Assembly (NCBI RefSeq): GCF_035046505.1
Contig: NC_089826.1
Span: 68,817,254-68,881,253, forward strand
From: Tiliqua scincoides
Taxonomy: Eukaryota > Chordata > Lepidosauria > Squamata > Scincidae
Reading direction: 5' to 3'
Length of the DNA: 64,000 bases
The notes beneath the pieces were generated by a model. It did no database searches. It was not told the DNA's origin and was given only the letters and a program-made list of their open reading frames with translations. Both the position numbers and the translations under genes were made by a program. Positions within the stretch are counted from its first letter, which is position 1; the number at the start of each line of letters is the position of its first letter. This document shows positions 21,049-32,813 of this stretch, in pieces.

Positions 21049-23265
21049 GTGAGAGGAGGTGGTGCTTCTTGATAAATAGCAACAGAGATTGTGTTTTGCT
21101 TTTTGGTAGTCAGTTCTTGTAATGAGCTTCTATGTATATTGGTATAGGGACCCAAAATGTATTCTTTATATAAGATCTGTCAGTACCCCTGAGCAAGTAA
21201 AGCAAAGGAAGATATTCTGAGGTTGGTGAATGTTAGTAACTTGTCCTAAACAAGTCATTCTAAAAATTAGTAGGAAATTTCAGGTTTACCTCTGAAAGAA
21301 AAGGAAAAATAAACTATTGTATGATTTTCTGTGCAACCTTTAATGCTGTACAATGTTTTCTGGAGTCACTATGTCACTGTCTAGTTGATTTTATCCTTAT
21401 CCTTAAAATAATATGGAATCGATTGTCCAGTAACAACCCCAAACATTGAAGATAATGGGGTGCTTTGCATATAGATGTGTGTTGGGATGGGGGATATTTT
21501 TGGTCAGCATAACAGAACCTTGAGACATTTAATCTTTAAACCTCTAGGTGGAGATAGTATACAATTCCACAATCCCATAAAATAAAACAATAACCTGCTT
21601 TATTAATCAACTTTTTATGTTGCTTAAAGAACTATATGTCAAAAATGTCATACTATAGTTTGTCAACTATATGTCAAACTATATGTCATCATAGAAGACC
21701 ACTTAAAAATCTGTGTTTTGGTTAGGGATTAACCTGGCCTATGCATCCCACTAAAGGTGATTAGTAACTTCATTTTGTTGGTAGATTCACAATGTGAACT
21801 GCAATAGAGTATTCTGTTACTGTGTTTAATTTTATTCAAAATCGTATGAACCTCAAGACTTAGAGTAAAATGCAGCATAGCAAATCTTTGCTACCTTAAC
21901 TGGTTACATTTCTCATTGGCCTGAATTAAATACTACTTTCCTTAAATGTATTTTTGGTTTTATCTAACCCTCCAAAGGAAGCTGCAGTACTACTTTAGCT
22001 ACAGCGGGCCCTGTCCTGTCGATCTTACTCAAGTGAGTAAGTCGTTAGTGATGTCAATAAGACAATCCATGTTACTGAAGACTACACTTACTAGTATGAT
22101 TTTCAGGATTAGTCTCAGATTGACTACTAATGGAAGCTGGCTAATATCTTGACTTGAAGTACAAGACTTTCTTTAATAGTTGTATAAATATCTGCCTTTA
22201 TATATCCTGCAAGTATTAAAAACTGTATTTAAAAACTGAAAATGCTGAGAAAATGACAGGTTGCCTATAAAATACTGTTTAGGATACAAATCAAGTGATT
22301 ATGGATTTTGTGAGAGAAGTGTCCTGGATAAACTACAGATTTCAAGAATTTACATCAACATGCTTTGTTCGTGCTGTTGAATAGGTAGACTAAAGTAACA
22401 TTCTGGCTTTGTTAATTTGTCAAAAAAATTTCCTTTTGTCTATTTAAAAATAGTATTCTCTTAATTGATTATTTTGCTTTAGTTCATACTGTGCTCACAT
22501 TACAGTAATTAATCTTGCAGAAGAATAGCTTTAATTGTTCACCTGGAGTTGGAGCTGTAGCATCTGCTTTTATGTTGTTTTTAAATGTGCATGGAAGGGA
22601 TTCATGTAGTATCTTAAGTATCACGTCATTGTTATTGTTGTTATTATTATTTATTAGGCTATCTGTGCAAAACAAGATGGGAAAAGATATGTGCAGAAGA
22701 ATTAATTCCCAAATACATTCTACAAGGCCTTGATTTGGATTTCACCAACTAAAGTGTATTAGCTTTTCAACACCAGTTAAAGCTGTACAGCAGACTAACA
22801 TCATTGCAATAGTTGCAACATTTTGTATGTTTGTCATGAGTAATGAAGAACATAAACATTTTATAATATTTTGCAGAATTTCCATGTGCTATGCGCACCT
22901 CCCCCACAGAAAAGATCCAACTACCAGTTATTTAAACATCTTGATCAGCAAAATACCCCAATAGAATTGAATTTCCATGTTGTATCTTAACGTTTCTTAA
23001 ATATGCATATTTAAAAGAGAGAGCTCACTTTTTTCAGGACTGTTATTTTTTGACTGCCAGGTCATTTCAAAATGTGAGACTGAAATTCATAAAATGGATG
23101 ATGGTCAAGTTCCCTAGGCCAAGTATTTAACTCCTTTTTCTCTCCAAATATGTTGAAAAAAGTGTTTTCTTATAACTGAAAATTCCCTGAGAAATGTCAG
23201 AATATGGTCACATCCGAGAGAGCTCCATACTCTTCTTGCTAGCTGGTCCCCTACATCACAAACTT

Positions 23266-23547
23266 ACAGCCCAATCTTATTCTTCCTTCCCTGCTGGTGC
23301 ATTTGCACCAGAAGTAGGCGTGCTGTATCCATTGTGCGGGGGGGGGGGGTGGATTGGGAGGCTTCAGAGGTGAAAGGCGATTTAGGGACCAATCCTATGG
23401 CCTCTAGTGCTGGTGATGAGCTCCAGCAAAAGTCTCTTTCCCCTGAGGAGACCTTCGGCAGCCCCGGTGGCGCTGATGAATGCAGTGGTAGCCATTTTTG
23501 CACTGCTGCACCTGGCAGCAGTGCTGGGGATAGGATTTGGCTGTTAA
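23266..23547. mobile_element. Family A-like MITE, GC-rich variant
   Basis: The left end CAGCCCAATCTTATTCTTCC and right end GGGGATAGGATTTGGCTG are inverted repeats. The inner words GAGGAGACCTTCGGCAGCCC and GGTAGCCATTTTTGCACTGC match the copy at 29.0-29.5 kb. Confidence 0.65.
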
Positions 23548-24404
23548 ATCCCCTTATACCTCTGTAAGCCTCCCAGCCCACAATGAGTGTCCTTGGACCT
23601 GCGCTAGCAATTTCAGTAGCACAACTCCAGGAAGAGAAAGGGGCAGGAAGGATGCAGAAAGCAGGATAGGATCCAGCGTTTGGCCGTTGCTGCTGGATCC
23701 ACCACTCCTGCAGCCTCCCCCTCACCACCTGGTTTCATCCTCACTCCATTCCACCCTTACCCTGCCCCATCCGTCTCTCCCTCTGACGTACCTGCTTTGG
23801 CAGGTAGTGGGAGAGTCAACAACATGGACAGGAGGGCTCTGGCCTTCTCACCAACATCCTCAGCGGTGAGCTACTTTGCACACTGCCAGAGTATGGAAGA
23901 GGCAGTAGAATGTCAGTTGGCCTGGATAGGACTGGATTGTTGCTTTTGGAAAGGGGAGGCCTAACTGGCAATAGCAGAGAGTATGTAGGCTTCTTCTTTA
24001 GGAATGCATGCTAAGGAGCATCCTTTGCCACAGGGATGCATAGGAATTGTTGTTTCTAAGTTGTCCTAGCCCAACAGATGTATCTCAGCCTTATGGATGA
24101 AGTTTATAAGGCATCTAACAATGAGTTCTCTCTGCTGTTTACCTGGGAGGGTTTACCTGCTGTTTACCTCTGAAGTGTACCTTGGACATGATGGGAAGAT
24201 GCTCTGCCTGGCAGTAATCCCTTTATTAGCTGGGCCTGAAATTCAGTGAGGTTGTGGGTGTAGTGGGCAAGGAGTTCACTGTTACAAGCCATGTGGTTCA
24301 TCCTTAAGTAAAACTAAATATTGCTATTGATTACAACATTGATTTTCAAGTGTTGAATTGTAGTTCACATGTGGATTGCAAGTAACCTGGCCAAGTGCTA
24401 CCAT

Positions 24405-24444
24405 TTCCTTCCTTCCTTCCTTCCTTCCTTCCTTCCTTCCTTCC
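24405..24444. repeat. TTCC microsatellite
   Basis: About ten CTTC/TTCC units, next to a CR1 3' end. Confidence 0.95.
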
Positions 24445-24530
24445 ATGTTTAAGAACAGAAGTACTTAACTGGATCAGACCAGGATCCCTCAAGTCTAGTA
24501 TTTTGTTGCCAACAGTGACTAGCTTCTTTC
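24445..24530 (-). repeat. CR1 LINE 3' end fragment
   Basis: The plus strand shows TTTAAGAACAGAAG then GGATCAGACCAGGATCCCTC and AAGTCTAGTATTTTG, the reverse of the CR1 3' UTR seen at 6.9 kb (CTAGATGGGCCCTTGGCCTG). It is an old fragment. Confidence 0.7.
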
Positions 24531-24909
24531 TTTTTTTCTGATTGTCTGAAAAGAATTGGGACTAAACAAAGAGGCACAATTGGACTGGAGGATAAAATTC
24601 AGCTGCTGCTGGGCAGTTACCTATCAGCAGGCAGTGGGAAAGCTTTGACTAGGCTCAGTTGAGGAGGGAAGCAGTAAGAAATCAAAAAATGAGAAGGGGA
24701 AAGAATAAAAGGAGAATGATAAACTTGAGAATTGAGTTATAAGTTGCAGGGCGGAATCAAAGAGTGAATTGACAAACTAAAGATGATAATTCAGTAAGAA
24801 ACATGTGACATAGTTGAATAACATGTATTAAAGCTAAGCAACAGTATTAAACTGCATATTGAATGTACATAGATCATGCTTATCAGATTTTTAAAATATG
24901 TTTATTTAG

Positions 24910-25025
24910 ATCAACATTGGCTGACTCCAATGAAGATGAAGCAACAAAAAACATCACAATCTTTACAAGAATTCTAGACAGACTTCTGGATGGTTATGAT
25001 AATCGTCTGAGACCCGGATTAGGAG
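24910..25025 (+). CDS. GABRA2: GABRA2 second coding exon (start of mature extracellular domain)
   Basis: The acceptor is TTTATTTAG/ATCAAC and the donor GGAG/GTAATG. The 116-nt exon completes the Arg codon left by the previous exon, then reads [14 protein letters not shown] and [24 protein letters not shown], ending on the first base of the next codon (Asp in the family). The [20 protein letters not shown] segment is the conserved N-terminal helix and loop of alpha subunits. DEA-KNNITIF is specific to alpha-2 compared with alpha-1 (DELKDNTTVF), alpha-5 (DETNDNITIF) and alpha-4. NIT is the potential N-glycosylation site at the start of the mature chain. No frame damage is seen. Confidence 0.95.
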
Positions 25026-25108
25026 GTAATGAATAAAACTGGATTAAAATAAAAATTCAACCTTTAGTTGATTATAATCCCTTATAATTTTGACCCTTAG
25101 TTCAATCC

Positions 25109-25464
25109 CAGTGGCATTGCTTTGTGGAATGTGGTGGGGGATGCAGGCCACACCGGGTGACGCACATAGTTGGGTGATGTCGCTACTGGCTAAAAATTTT
25201 TAAATTTTGATATTTTTGAATTATACCATCATGTTATATAATTCAATGCGTAATTTCATGAAGAATGCAAAGAAACAGACCTCATTGAACTATCTCTGTT
25301 CTATCAAACTTTATAGCCAAAAAAACCAGTGGGGGAGGGGCAAAAGTGTATTGCCCGGCCACCACCTGGGGCACTGCCTTGCCCACTGCATGGGCAGAGG
25401 TCCATCATGGGGGTGACATGCTGGCTTCTTGCACAGGGTGATGCAAACCCTAGTGACGCCACTG
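25109..25464. mobile_element. hAT-type element, CAGTGGCGTCACTAG family, short copy
   Basis: The left end CAGTGGCATTGCTTTG and right end AACCCTAGTGACGCCACTG are inverted. The flanks TTCAATCC and TCAATCC fit a TSD with one base lost. Inner words (TATACCATCATGTTATATAA, TTGATATTTTTGAA) match the reverse of those in the 31.0-32.2 kb copy. No transposase is present. Confidence 0.75.
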
Positions 25465-26052
25465 TCAATCCATTCAGTAGTAATGCCTAAGATTTTGACA
25501 ATAGGTCCAAGAAATTAGATGCTGGTTTCTAGAAATTTGAAATATATTTCTAGTCCTGTGAATGGGGAGAGGGGAGAGAAAGATATTTGTTATTTTATTC
25601 TTAGTCTACATTATTTTATTTTAATTGGGTAATTTGGAATTGGATTAATATTGTGTGCAAGACTCTCAGCTGAGTAATCCTATGCAAATATATAGTGCTA
25701 TTGTAGGCATACTTTAGCTAATGCTGCTTTCTTCAGCATTGATTTGTTATAGTGCCTTCTTCCCAGCATGATTGACAGCCATTCTAACCAGTGAGAGCAG
25801 TGCATTGTGGGCCAGAGATCAGTGATGTCTCCAATAGTGCTATTTCATGCAGTATTTGACTTTCAGGGAAAGTATCATCAGCATACTCTAAAGTATTGCT
25901 GTATTTCAAGGGACCTGCTGTAGGACCTATTTATCCTAATGGGGTCAAGGTTCTGACCATTGAGCTACCATTGAAGCTAGTGGACTGATTCTCAATAGTA
26001 ATCAGTGCAAACAGAAAGCATTCCTTTCTTTATAACTAGCATTTGTCAATAA

Positions 26053-26522
26053 GGTGTGTGTCACGTAACAACACACACAATAAGGTGTGTTCAATTTAAT
26101 GACGGACCACATATATGACAGTAGTCAAAGCACAACAAAGAGGCTCTTAAAGAAGCAGGGCCCAGTCCTATCCAACTTTCCAGTGCTGGTGCAGCCACAA
26201 TGCAGCCCCAAGGAAAGGAACAAACATTCCCTTACCTGGAGGAGGGATGCACTAGCACTGGAAAATTAGATAGGATATGGCCTGCAATGAGGTCTCCCAT
26301 AGCCTACAGCAAAGTGTCTGTTTACACAACTGATAGGCTCTTAATGCAAAGAAGAGGCAATCAGTCTCCAGTAGCCTGTGCAGCCTGTGAATGTCTGTCA
26401 GGGAATGTCTGTTTCACAACAAAGGCACTAGATTGGGCTGAATGTTCGCTTAGACCTAATCGCATAACAACGGGGATCGGAGAATCCTGTCCCTGTATCC
26501 CTGTCGTTAAGTGATGCACACC
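26053..26522. mobile_element. TIR element with GTGTGTCAC ends, holding a family A copy
   Basis: The left GGTGTGTGTCACGTAACAAC and right GTCGTTAAGTGATGCACACC are rough inverted repeats. Between them lies a short family A MITE at about 26157-26283 (GGGCCCAGTCCTATCCAACT to AGATAGGATATGGCC). The TSD is unclear. Confidence 0.55.
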
Positions 26523-26894
26523 TCTATCTATCACCTCTGTTGTGGATGGTCTTTGCTGGAGTTCAGAAAGAAAGGAGCTGGAAATGTCTCACGCATACTG
26601 CTGAAATGTCTGTCTTTCACCTAGGCTTTCCTAAATGGAAAATGCCCTCATTCCTTGAATTTAAGATTGCTAAACTGTCTCTAGTTTAATGATATTCTGC
26701 CCCCAAGCAAAGAAGTAGAGTGGCATAGCCTTGCCATCAGTAGGAAAAGCACTGTTGCTACATTAGGAAAAGAAATAATAAATGATCTACTGTAGTTGGC
26801 TTTGCTCTGTAATGTGAGATTCTTTAGCAAGGAAACACATTTTTACAAAGCGAAGAGAAACAAGGTCCAGAATGTGACTCTGCATTGTGACTGG

Positions 26895-27075
26895 TTGGTT
26901 GGTAACTTTCAGTCTCGAAAGACTATGGTTCTGTTACCCTGCACATGCCCAATCTTGTTTGATCTTGGAAGCTAAGCAGGGTCAGACCTGGTTAGTACTT
27001 GGATGGGAGACCGCCTGGAAATACCAGGTGCTGTAGGCTTATACCATAGTCTTTCGAGACTGAAGGTTGACAACC
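26895..27075 (+). repeat. 5S rRNA-derived SINE, copy 2, with inverted LINE tail at its 5' end
   Basis: From 26933 the 5S part (GTTACCCTGCACATGCCCAA, then AAGCTAAGCAGGGTC and CTTGGATGGGAGACCGCC) leads into the LINE-type tail ending at 27075. At its front, 26897-26929, lies the reverse complement of that same tail (TTTCAGTCTCGAAAGACTAT). A perfect 11-bp TSD, ATTGTGACTGG (26884-26894 and 27076-27086), encloses the whole unit, so the inverted tail came in with the SINE and was not a neighbouring insertion. Confidence 0.9.
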
Positions 27076-27228
27076 ATTGTGACTGGGATGGGGTAACCTT
27101 GTTACTGGTTTTTACTATCTGGTTTGTTGTTTTAAGCTCTGCATGAACACTCCCTTGGTTTTAAGTGCTTTGGCAGGGCAGTGCTCAGCCTCTGAAAAAG
27201 TTTAAGCCATTAAAAAAAACCAACTAAG

Positions 27229-27405
27229 GGTACAATCCTAACAAACCTTCCAGCACCAAGGTAAGAGCAATGCAGCTCCAAGGTAAGGGAACAAACATTC
27301 CCTTACCTTGACAAGGCCTCCGTGACTGCCACCCAACTTTAGGATGCAGCACATACCTCATTGGCACAGCTATGTCAGTGCTGGAAAGTTGGTTAGGATA
27401 TGTGC
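27229..27405. mobile_element. Family A MITE
   Basis: The ends GGTACAATCCTAACAAACCT and GGAAAGTTGGTTAGGATATG are inverted. A 5-bp direct repeat CTAAG (27224-27228 and 27406-27410) flanks it, agreeing with the 5-bp TSD seen at 15.66 kb. Confidence 0.8.
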
Positions 27406-27802
27406 CTAAGAAAAATTCAGGTGATTGTGAGAACTTGTGGTTTGTAATGTCACATGTATTATCCAGCATGGTCCATAAAATTCATGCAACTGCATAATTC
27501 ACCTTAGCACAACAGAAACATTAACTTGGGAGACAGAGAGGAACTTCACTTTTGCAGTGCTAATTTAGGGATGGATTGAGGAAGGAACTGCTTTTTATCA
27601 GTAACTGTCTCTATTATTTTATTACAATATTTGTAATCCACTTTCCCATTGAAATTATCCAAGATAGTTGTTGCATTTGAGCTTGGGAAGATGACTAACC
27701 ATTTGGATACTCACAAATAAATAAGTTATGTGTTTATTTTGAAATACAGTCAAATGGTGGTCCAGAAAGGCCCTAACTGCTTCTTCTCTCTTCTTTGATT
27801 TA

Positions 27803-28265
27803 GGGCGCAATCCTAGAAATGATTTGGCTTGTGTCGGCCCAGCCAGGCCACAAACGTGCTGTAAGGCGTGTTTGTGCCTCCTCGAGAGGAAGCCAGGCCG
27901 GCGTACTGAGAAGCGCCGGCCTGTGGAGGCTGAGGCAAGCCTCTGCGCTGGCTTCCTCTCTGAGGCTTGTGGTGGCCTTGCTGGGCCGACGCAAGCCGCA
28001 AAGGTAGGCGGGGGGAGGCAAGGAGGAGGCAGGAGGAAGGCTTTTCTGAGCGGGGGAGGGTGGCAGTGGGCGGCCCCGGGGGCAGGTGGGTGGGAAGTGG
28101 GAGGCGGGGCTGGGATCTGGCAGTTATGCCGGATCCCAGCCGCCATTCTCAGGGAGAGGTGAGGTGGCACAAGTCCAAGGAGACCCACAGGAGCCAGCAG
28201 CCCTTACCAAGTTTTCCCTTGCCTCTGGCTAAGCTGCTTCTGGACACTATCCTACGCTGGATAGA
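27803..28265. mobile_element. GC-rich long variant of family A
   Basis: It starts GGGCGCAATCCTAGAAATGA and holds a core with inverted words GTCGGCCCAGC and GCTGGGCCGACGC around an AGAAGCGCCGGCCTG segment. It shares TCCAAGGAGACCCA, CAGCAGCCCTTACC and CCTCTGGCTAAGCTGCTTCT with 44410-44976. The right terminus is lost or diverged. Long frames on both strands are due to GC content. Confidence 0.6.
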
Positions 28266-28569
28266 GTGCTGTCCTGGTTACAAGATAAAGACAAAGAATT
28301 GGATTGAGACATATGGAGCCTTGACTTCCACCTCCTGCTCCGGAGGCTTCATGGTCGTGTTTTATTGACTTCAGCTATTACTACTCTGCTTTCTGGCTTT
28401 TGAAATGCATACTGTATGTCTCTCTTTGGAGCTCCTAAATGAGTTTGGCACTTGGTTTATCTGAAGATGTGGCATTTGTATTTTATCCCCCCCCCCCCAA
28501 TAATTTGGTCACTTGTGGTGTAAACCACTGCACATGAATGATTATAAAAGTTTCTTTATTAGATTATGT

Positions 28570-28655
28570 TTAGGCTGCAATTGTATAGGCATTTACCTGG
28601 CAGCAAGTTTCATTGAAATAAATGGGCTGATCAGACATGCATGAGATTGTGCTTT
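28570..28655. mobile_element. Family B short palindromic element
   Basis: GGCTGCAATTGTATAGGCAT, then a TTCATTGAAATAAATGGGC centre and CAGACATGCATGAGATTGTG, gives the family B layout in diverged form. Confidence 0.5.
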
Positions 28656-29005
28656 TAGATTTTTACTAACTTGATGAGTTGAAGAAATAATGTTCCAGTG
28701 AGATTAATTTTTAAATGAATTTTATTTTTCCCACCTTTACTGCAAAATAATATGGGGAAAAAAGACATGCAATTCATGGTCTGCAATCTATTGTTCCATG
28801 GGTTGGTTGCCATGTTTCTCTGTAACAGAGAAAGTAGGAGACTTGCATGTCTGTTTTTCCTACTTATCTGAAATGGATGTACTGGCTGTATATCTGGCTG
28901 ACAGTAATGTTTTTGATCTTTTTTAAACCTCTGTTTGATTTCTAAGATTTAGAATTATATCTGGTTTAGCAAGTTTCAGGGAGTAATGTATTTCTGTATT
29001 TAGAA

Positions 29006-29488
29006 CTCAATCCTATTAACCTTCATGCCATAACGCATGTCCATGGCACCCGGAGAGGAGGTGCCACCAGCACTGGGCCATTGCGAGTTGGCACTGATTC
29101 TCAGTGTTGTGTGGAGGGCCGGCCGGCGCTCCTTGAACGCCAACCGGCAGTGAGTATTTTTGGGGTGGGAGAGGTGGGGAGTGGGTGGAACAGGGGGGAA
29201 GGGGAGGGCAGGGTGGACAAAGGAACTGGCCGGAAGTTGGGTGGGACTGTGGAGCTCTGCTCTAGCATTTCCTATCCTCCATGTCGGGTTGCGAAACCCG
29301 ACATGGAGACCTGCAAGTCTGCACTGGCAAAATAGCTAGTGCAGATTTGAGAACCCCAATTTCGGGGTCTGGGGCCACCCCCGAGGAGACCTCTGGCAGT
29401 CCTGGCAGTGTCGCTGGACACAACAGTAGCCATTTTGGTACTGCTGCGCCTGGTGGAGCCACAAGGGATAGGCTTAGGCTGCCTGTTA
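29006..29488. mobile_element. Family A-like long variant with internal hairpin
   Basis: It runs from CTCAATCCTATTAACC to GGGATAGGCTTAGGCTG. Inside, CCATGTCGGGTTGCGAAACC followed by CGACATGG forms a short perfect hairpin, and GCAAAATAGCTAGTGCAGAT is the shared core word. No gene is supported. Confidence 0.55.
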
Positions 29489-30758
29489 ATATAGGGAGAG
29501 ACCTTGAAAATAAGGGGATTAAGAACTTTTTAATATTCTCAGATTATGGAATCATCTAATGCAAAATATGGTTGAAAATATGGTGAAAATATGTCATGTG
29601 TTTAATCAAATAATGTTTCATAACACCCATCAACCTGCATGAATCCTACACTAAAGGAATAACTTTTCTGTTAATACTATATTTTGATAACAACTTTTTA
29701 GTTTCTATTTATGCTTATATATGAACATATTCCATAGTGGCTTTGTTGGGTTCCCCCCTCCCAGGCGTCAGTTAAAATAATACATACATATATTCCCTAC
29801 TAAAATCCTAATTTAAAGTATTTGCCATAAATACTGATAGTTCCTATATGGAAAGTTTGGGCATTTGCAAAAGGCATAAGCACTAAAAATTTTAGTTTCC
29901 ATGGGCACTGCAAAAGATCAGGGGCAATATGAATGAGTTTTTGCTAAATGCATCCCATATCTTCTGAATTAAGAGGCTCCAGTGTGAGTGCCTGATCTCC
30001 TTGATTTAATTACTTCTCAGTCCTGGAGCCAACACTGAGATAGGTCCTCCTGAATCTTGGAGCCAACAAACACATCCTGTTCTAAACACAGGAGTAGAAG
30101 TAGGTTCACTCAGTGCCAATTATTCCTTCTTCTGAGTAATGTGCTTAGAAATATTGTCCATATGTGTCTTCAGGTCAATGGCTTGCAGAGTATAGTGCTG
30201 ACAGAACTACCTTGAATTCTTCCTTGTTGGTGCATAGTCTCAGATCTCAATAATTTCTTATCACTCACCTCAGTAGTTTTCAAACAGTATCCTACAGAAC
30301 CCTGAGATTGTTCAAATCAGAAATCCCTCAATGAGAAGATAATGGTGAAGGATTCCCTGAAAGACAGCTTGAGTGCTCTCAGTCTTTCCCTGGAATATGC
30401 AGTCATGGATGAATGTTGGTTATATTCTGTGGTATACTCTTACTTCTCACAAGAAAACCAAGAGGTCTGTTCGTCACTCCATTTGCACAAAGTATGAATG
30501 CTTCTCCAACACTCTTCTAAGTGCTCCACTGTAACATGCAAGGCTTCCTGCAACTCCTGGAAAGAGTTTCCTCAAAGTAGAAAGTCAGAAAATCCCTGCT
30601 CTTGCTATTGTGGCACAAGTAGAGATTTCTGCCACAAGAATTACTGTGACACCCTGTGTAAGGGAAACAAGGCAGCTTCAGATAGCTATTCCTCAATGCT
30701 TCTAAAGCAAAGGATAAGCTCTTTACTAAACCTATTAGCCAGCATGTGAAGACCCTGT

Positions 30759-30879
30759 GAAGCCATTCCAGGTGGTGGGAGCAAAACAGATGCATATGCA
30801 AGGGAAGGGGCCCCTTGCATTCTGTGGTGAGGCTCCCTGCAAGACTTAGTGCTTTGCACCCGCTCTAGCTACGCCACTG
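30759..30879. mobile_element. hAT-like MITE, partial (relative of 18.0 kb copy)
   Basis: GAGCAAAACAGATGCATATG and AGTGCTTTGCACCCGCTCTA, with end GCTACGCCACTG, match the copy at 18029-18190. The left terminus is diverged. Confidence 0.6.
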
Positions 30880-31002
30880 GCCAGGACAAGACTGACTTGG
30901 GGAGCTGTAGGTGTAGGGTTTCTTAGTGAACCTCCCTCCATCTCTCCACCCCATGCAGGAATTTCCTAATTTTTTTTTTAAACAGGAGCCTGTATAAGCA
31001 TG

Positions 31003-32248
31003 CAGTGGCGTCACTAGGGTTCACGTCACCTGGTGCAGGATGCCAGCGCGTCACCCCCCCCCATGCAGTGGGTGGGGCAACACCCCAGGTGGTAGGTGAG
31101 GTGATGTACCATCACTCCGCTCCCACTAGTTTTTTGGCTGTACATTTTGATAGAACAAAGATAGAACACATTCTGCATGAAATTACACATTGATTGATAT
31201 ATAACATGATGGTATTATTCTTCCAAATTATGATTTTAGTGATTTTGATCACTAGTAGTGTCACACAAACCCCCACAGGTGTCAACTTACTAACACCTTA
31301 TTGCAGCAGTTCTCAACTTTTAACATTGGGACCCACTTTTTAGAATGACAATTTGTCCAAGACCCACCAGAAATGATGTCATGGTAGAAGTGACATCATC
31401 AGGCAAATTAAAATAAATAAGTATAAATAATTAAAGTAAAACAAATAATTAAATAAGCAGAAACCAGCCCTGGTCCACCAAGTAAATTTCCTCTGTAGCA
31501 ATAACACCCCCCCTCCAAAACCAGTAAGATTTTCAGCCCTATACAGTGCCCATTTCAATTTAAGAACTTCTGTTTAAACCAGATCACTGTCAGGATCCAC
31601 CTGGCTTTGTAAGTCTCAAAAACGTTCACTTTATCAGCTTAAGCCTGTTTTGATCCCTTTTAGTGGGTGGGGGCTGCCTTCTGGAGCTCTTGTTTAACTG
31701 CAGGTGCATAGGATCAGGACCATTCTGGTAGCCTTGCACTCTCCTTCACCTGATCTTCTACACCAGCCAAGGCACATTTGCTTATTCGTGAGTAAACGCG
31801 ACCGTGAGGCTTAGTTTCACTTTCCATAGGGTTCAATACATTCATCTGCTTGGAGGGAGGGACTTCCTTTTCAGGTGTTTTGAGGGGCTGCATTTACTGG
31901 ATCAGGACCATTTTGGTGTCGTTGGATTCCTCTTAGCCTGCCCTTTCCGACGAACTAAGGCAAGTTCATCTACTCATGAGTAAATGCGCGATCCGGCTCA
32001 CTTTCACTTTCCATAGGGATCCATGCATTTTTGTTCTCCAGTTTTTTGGCCATAACTTTTTCTAGAAAGGAGATATTTCACTCAGGTTTTTTGCATTACA
32101 TTCCAACCAAAATTCCGCATCCAATGGTATATAAAATGATGGGGTTACTCCTAACCACCGTGATTTTAGCTTGTCACCCTCTCCAGTGCACGATACCCCC
32201 CCGTGCGTGTCACCCAGTGCGGCCCGCACCCCCCTAGCGATGCCACTG
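31003..32248. mobile_element. hAT-type element, CAGTGGCGTCACTAGGG family, 1.25 kb
   Basis: The left end CAGTGGCGTCACTAGGGTT and right end CCCCTAGCGATGCCACTG are inverted repeats. A perfect 8-bp TSD, TAAGCATG (30995-31002 and 32249-32256), brackets it. At about 31304-31400 it contains a stretch (CAGTTCTCAACTTTTAAC, then GGGACCCAC) like the left part of the hAT family at 3.04 kb, probably a nested or captured piece. No transposase frame is seen, so it depends on another element. Confidence 0.87.
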
Positions 32249-32813
32249 TAAGCATGGATCCAGCCTGTATAAGCAATGAAGCACTGAGAATGGTTTTCCT
32301 CATGATGCTTTCCTTTTCTTTAACCTCACAAACAGAAAAGGCAATGCGAGCAAAATGAGAGAACTTGGCATGACAATTTCATCTCTGGTGTGTTAGGAAT
32401 CTGTAGTCGTTTTAGTTAGTGAGAGCAATGTTCCATTAATACGTGTTATATGACCGCTTTTCTTTTTTTAAGCTAAAAAGATAGAAGGAAGGGAAAGATG
32501 ATTCTGAAATGTGGTGTCACTCTGAATGCTCTGCAGTGTGTTTATAGTTTTATTGTATCATCTCAGCAGCTTCCCACTCTTACTCGGTGGTAACATTGCT
32601 TGCCATCTTTGTTCTGCAGGAGCCTTTCTCCTCTTTATTATTCTGTTTTTGTTGCTGCTACAGCTGTATTACAGCACAGGACTAAACTGTTTTGGAAGAA
32701 ATGCAAGTGCATCCTGTAAATATATTAGGTACATTTTAATGGCAGGATAACCAGGCTTTGCAATGAAATTGGAAATTTGCCTGCACAAATTGGAAATTTG
32801 CCTCCCCTGTAAG

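Larger units (their letters stand above)
21049..24909 (+). other. GABRA2: GABRA2 intron 2
   Basis: It runs from GTGAGAGG to TTTATTTAG, about 3.9 kb. Within it are a family A element (23266-23547), a TTCC microsatellite and a CR1 3' fragment. From 21.1 to 23.2 kb I recognise nothing else. Confidence 0.85.

Noticed and set aside
27655-28188. 177-codon minus-strand frame
   Set aside because: It covers a GC-rich non-autonomous repeat also found at 44.4 kb, with frames not conserved between copies.
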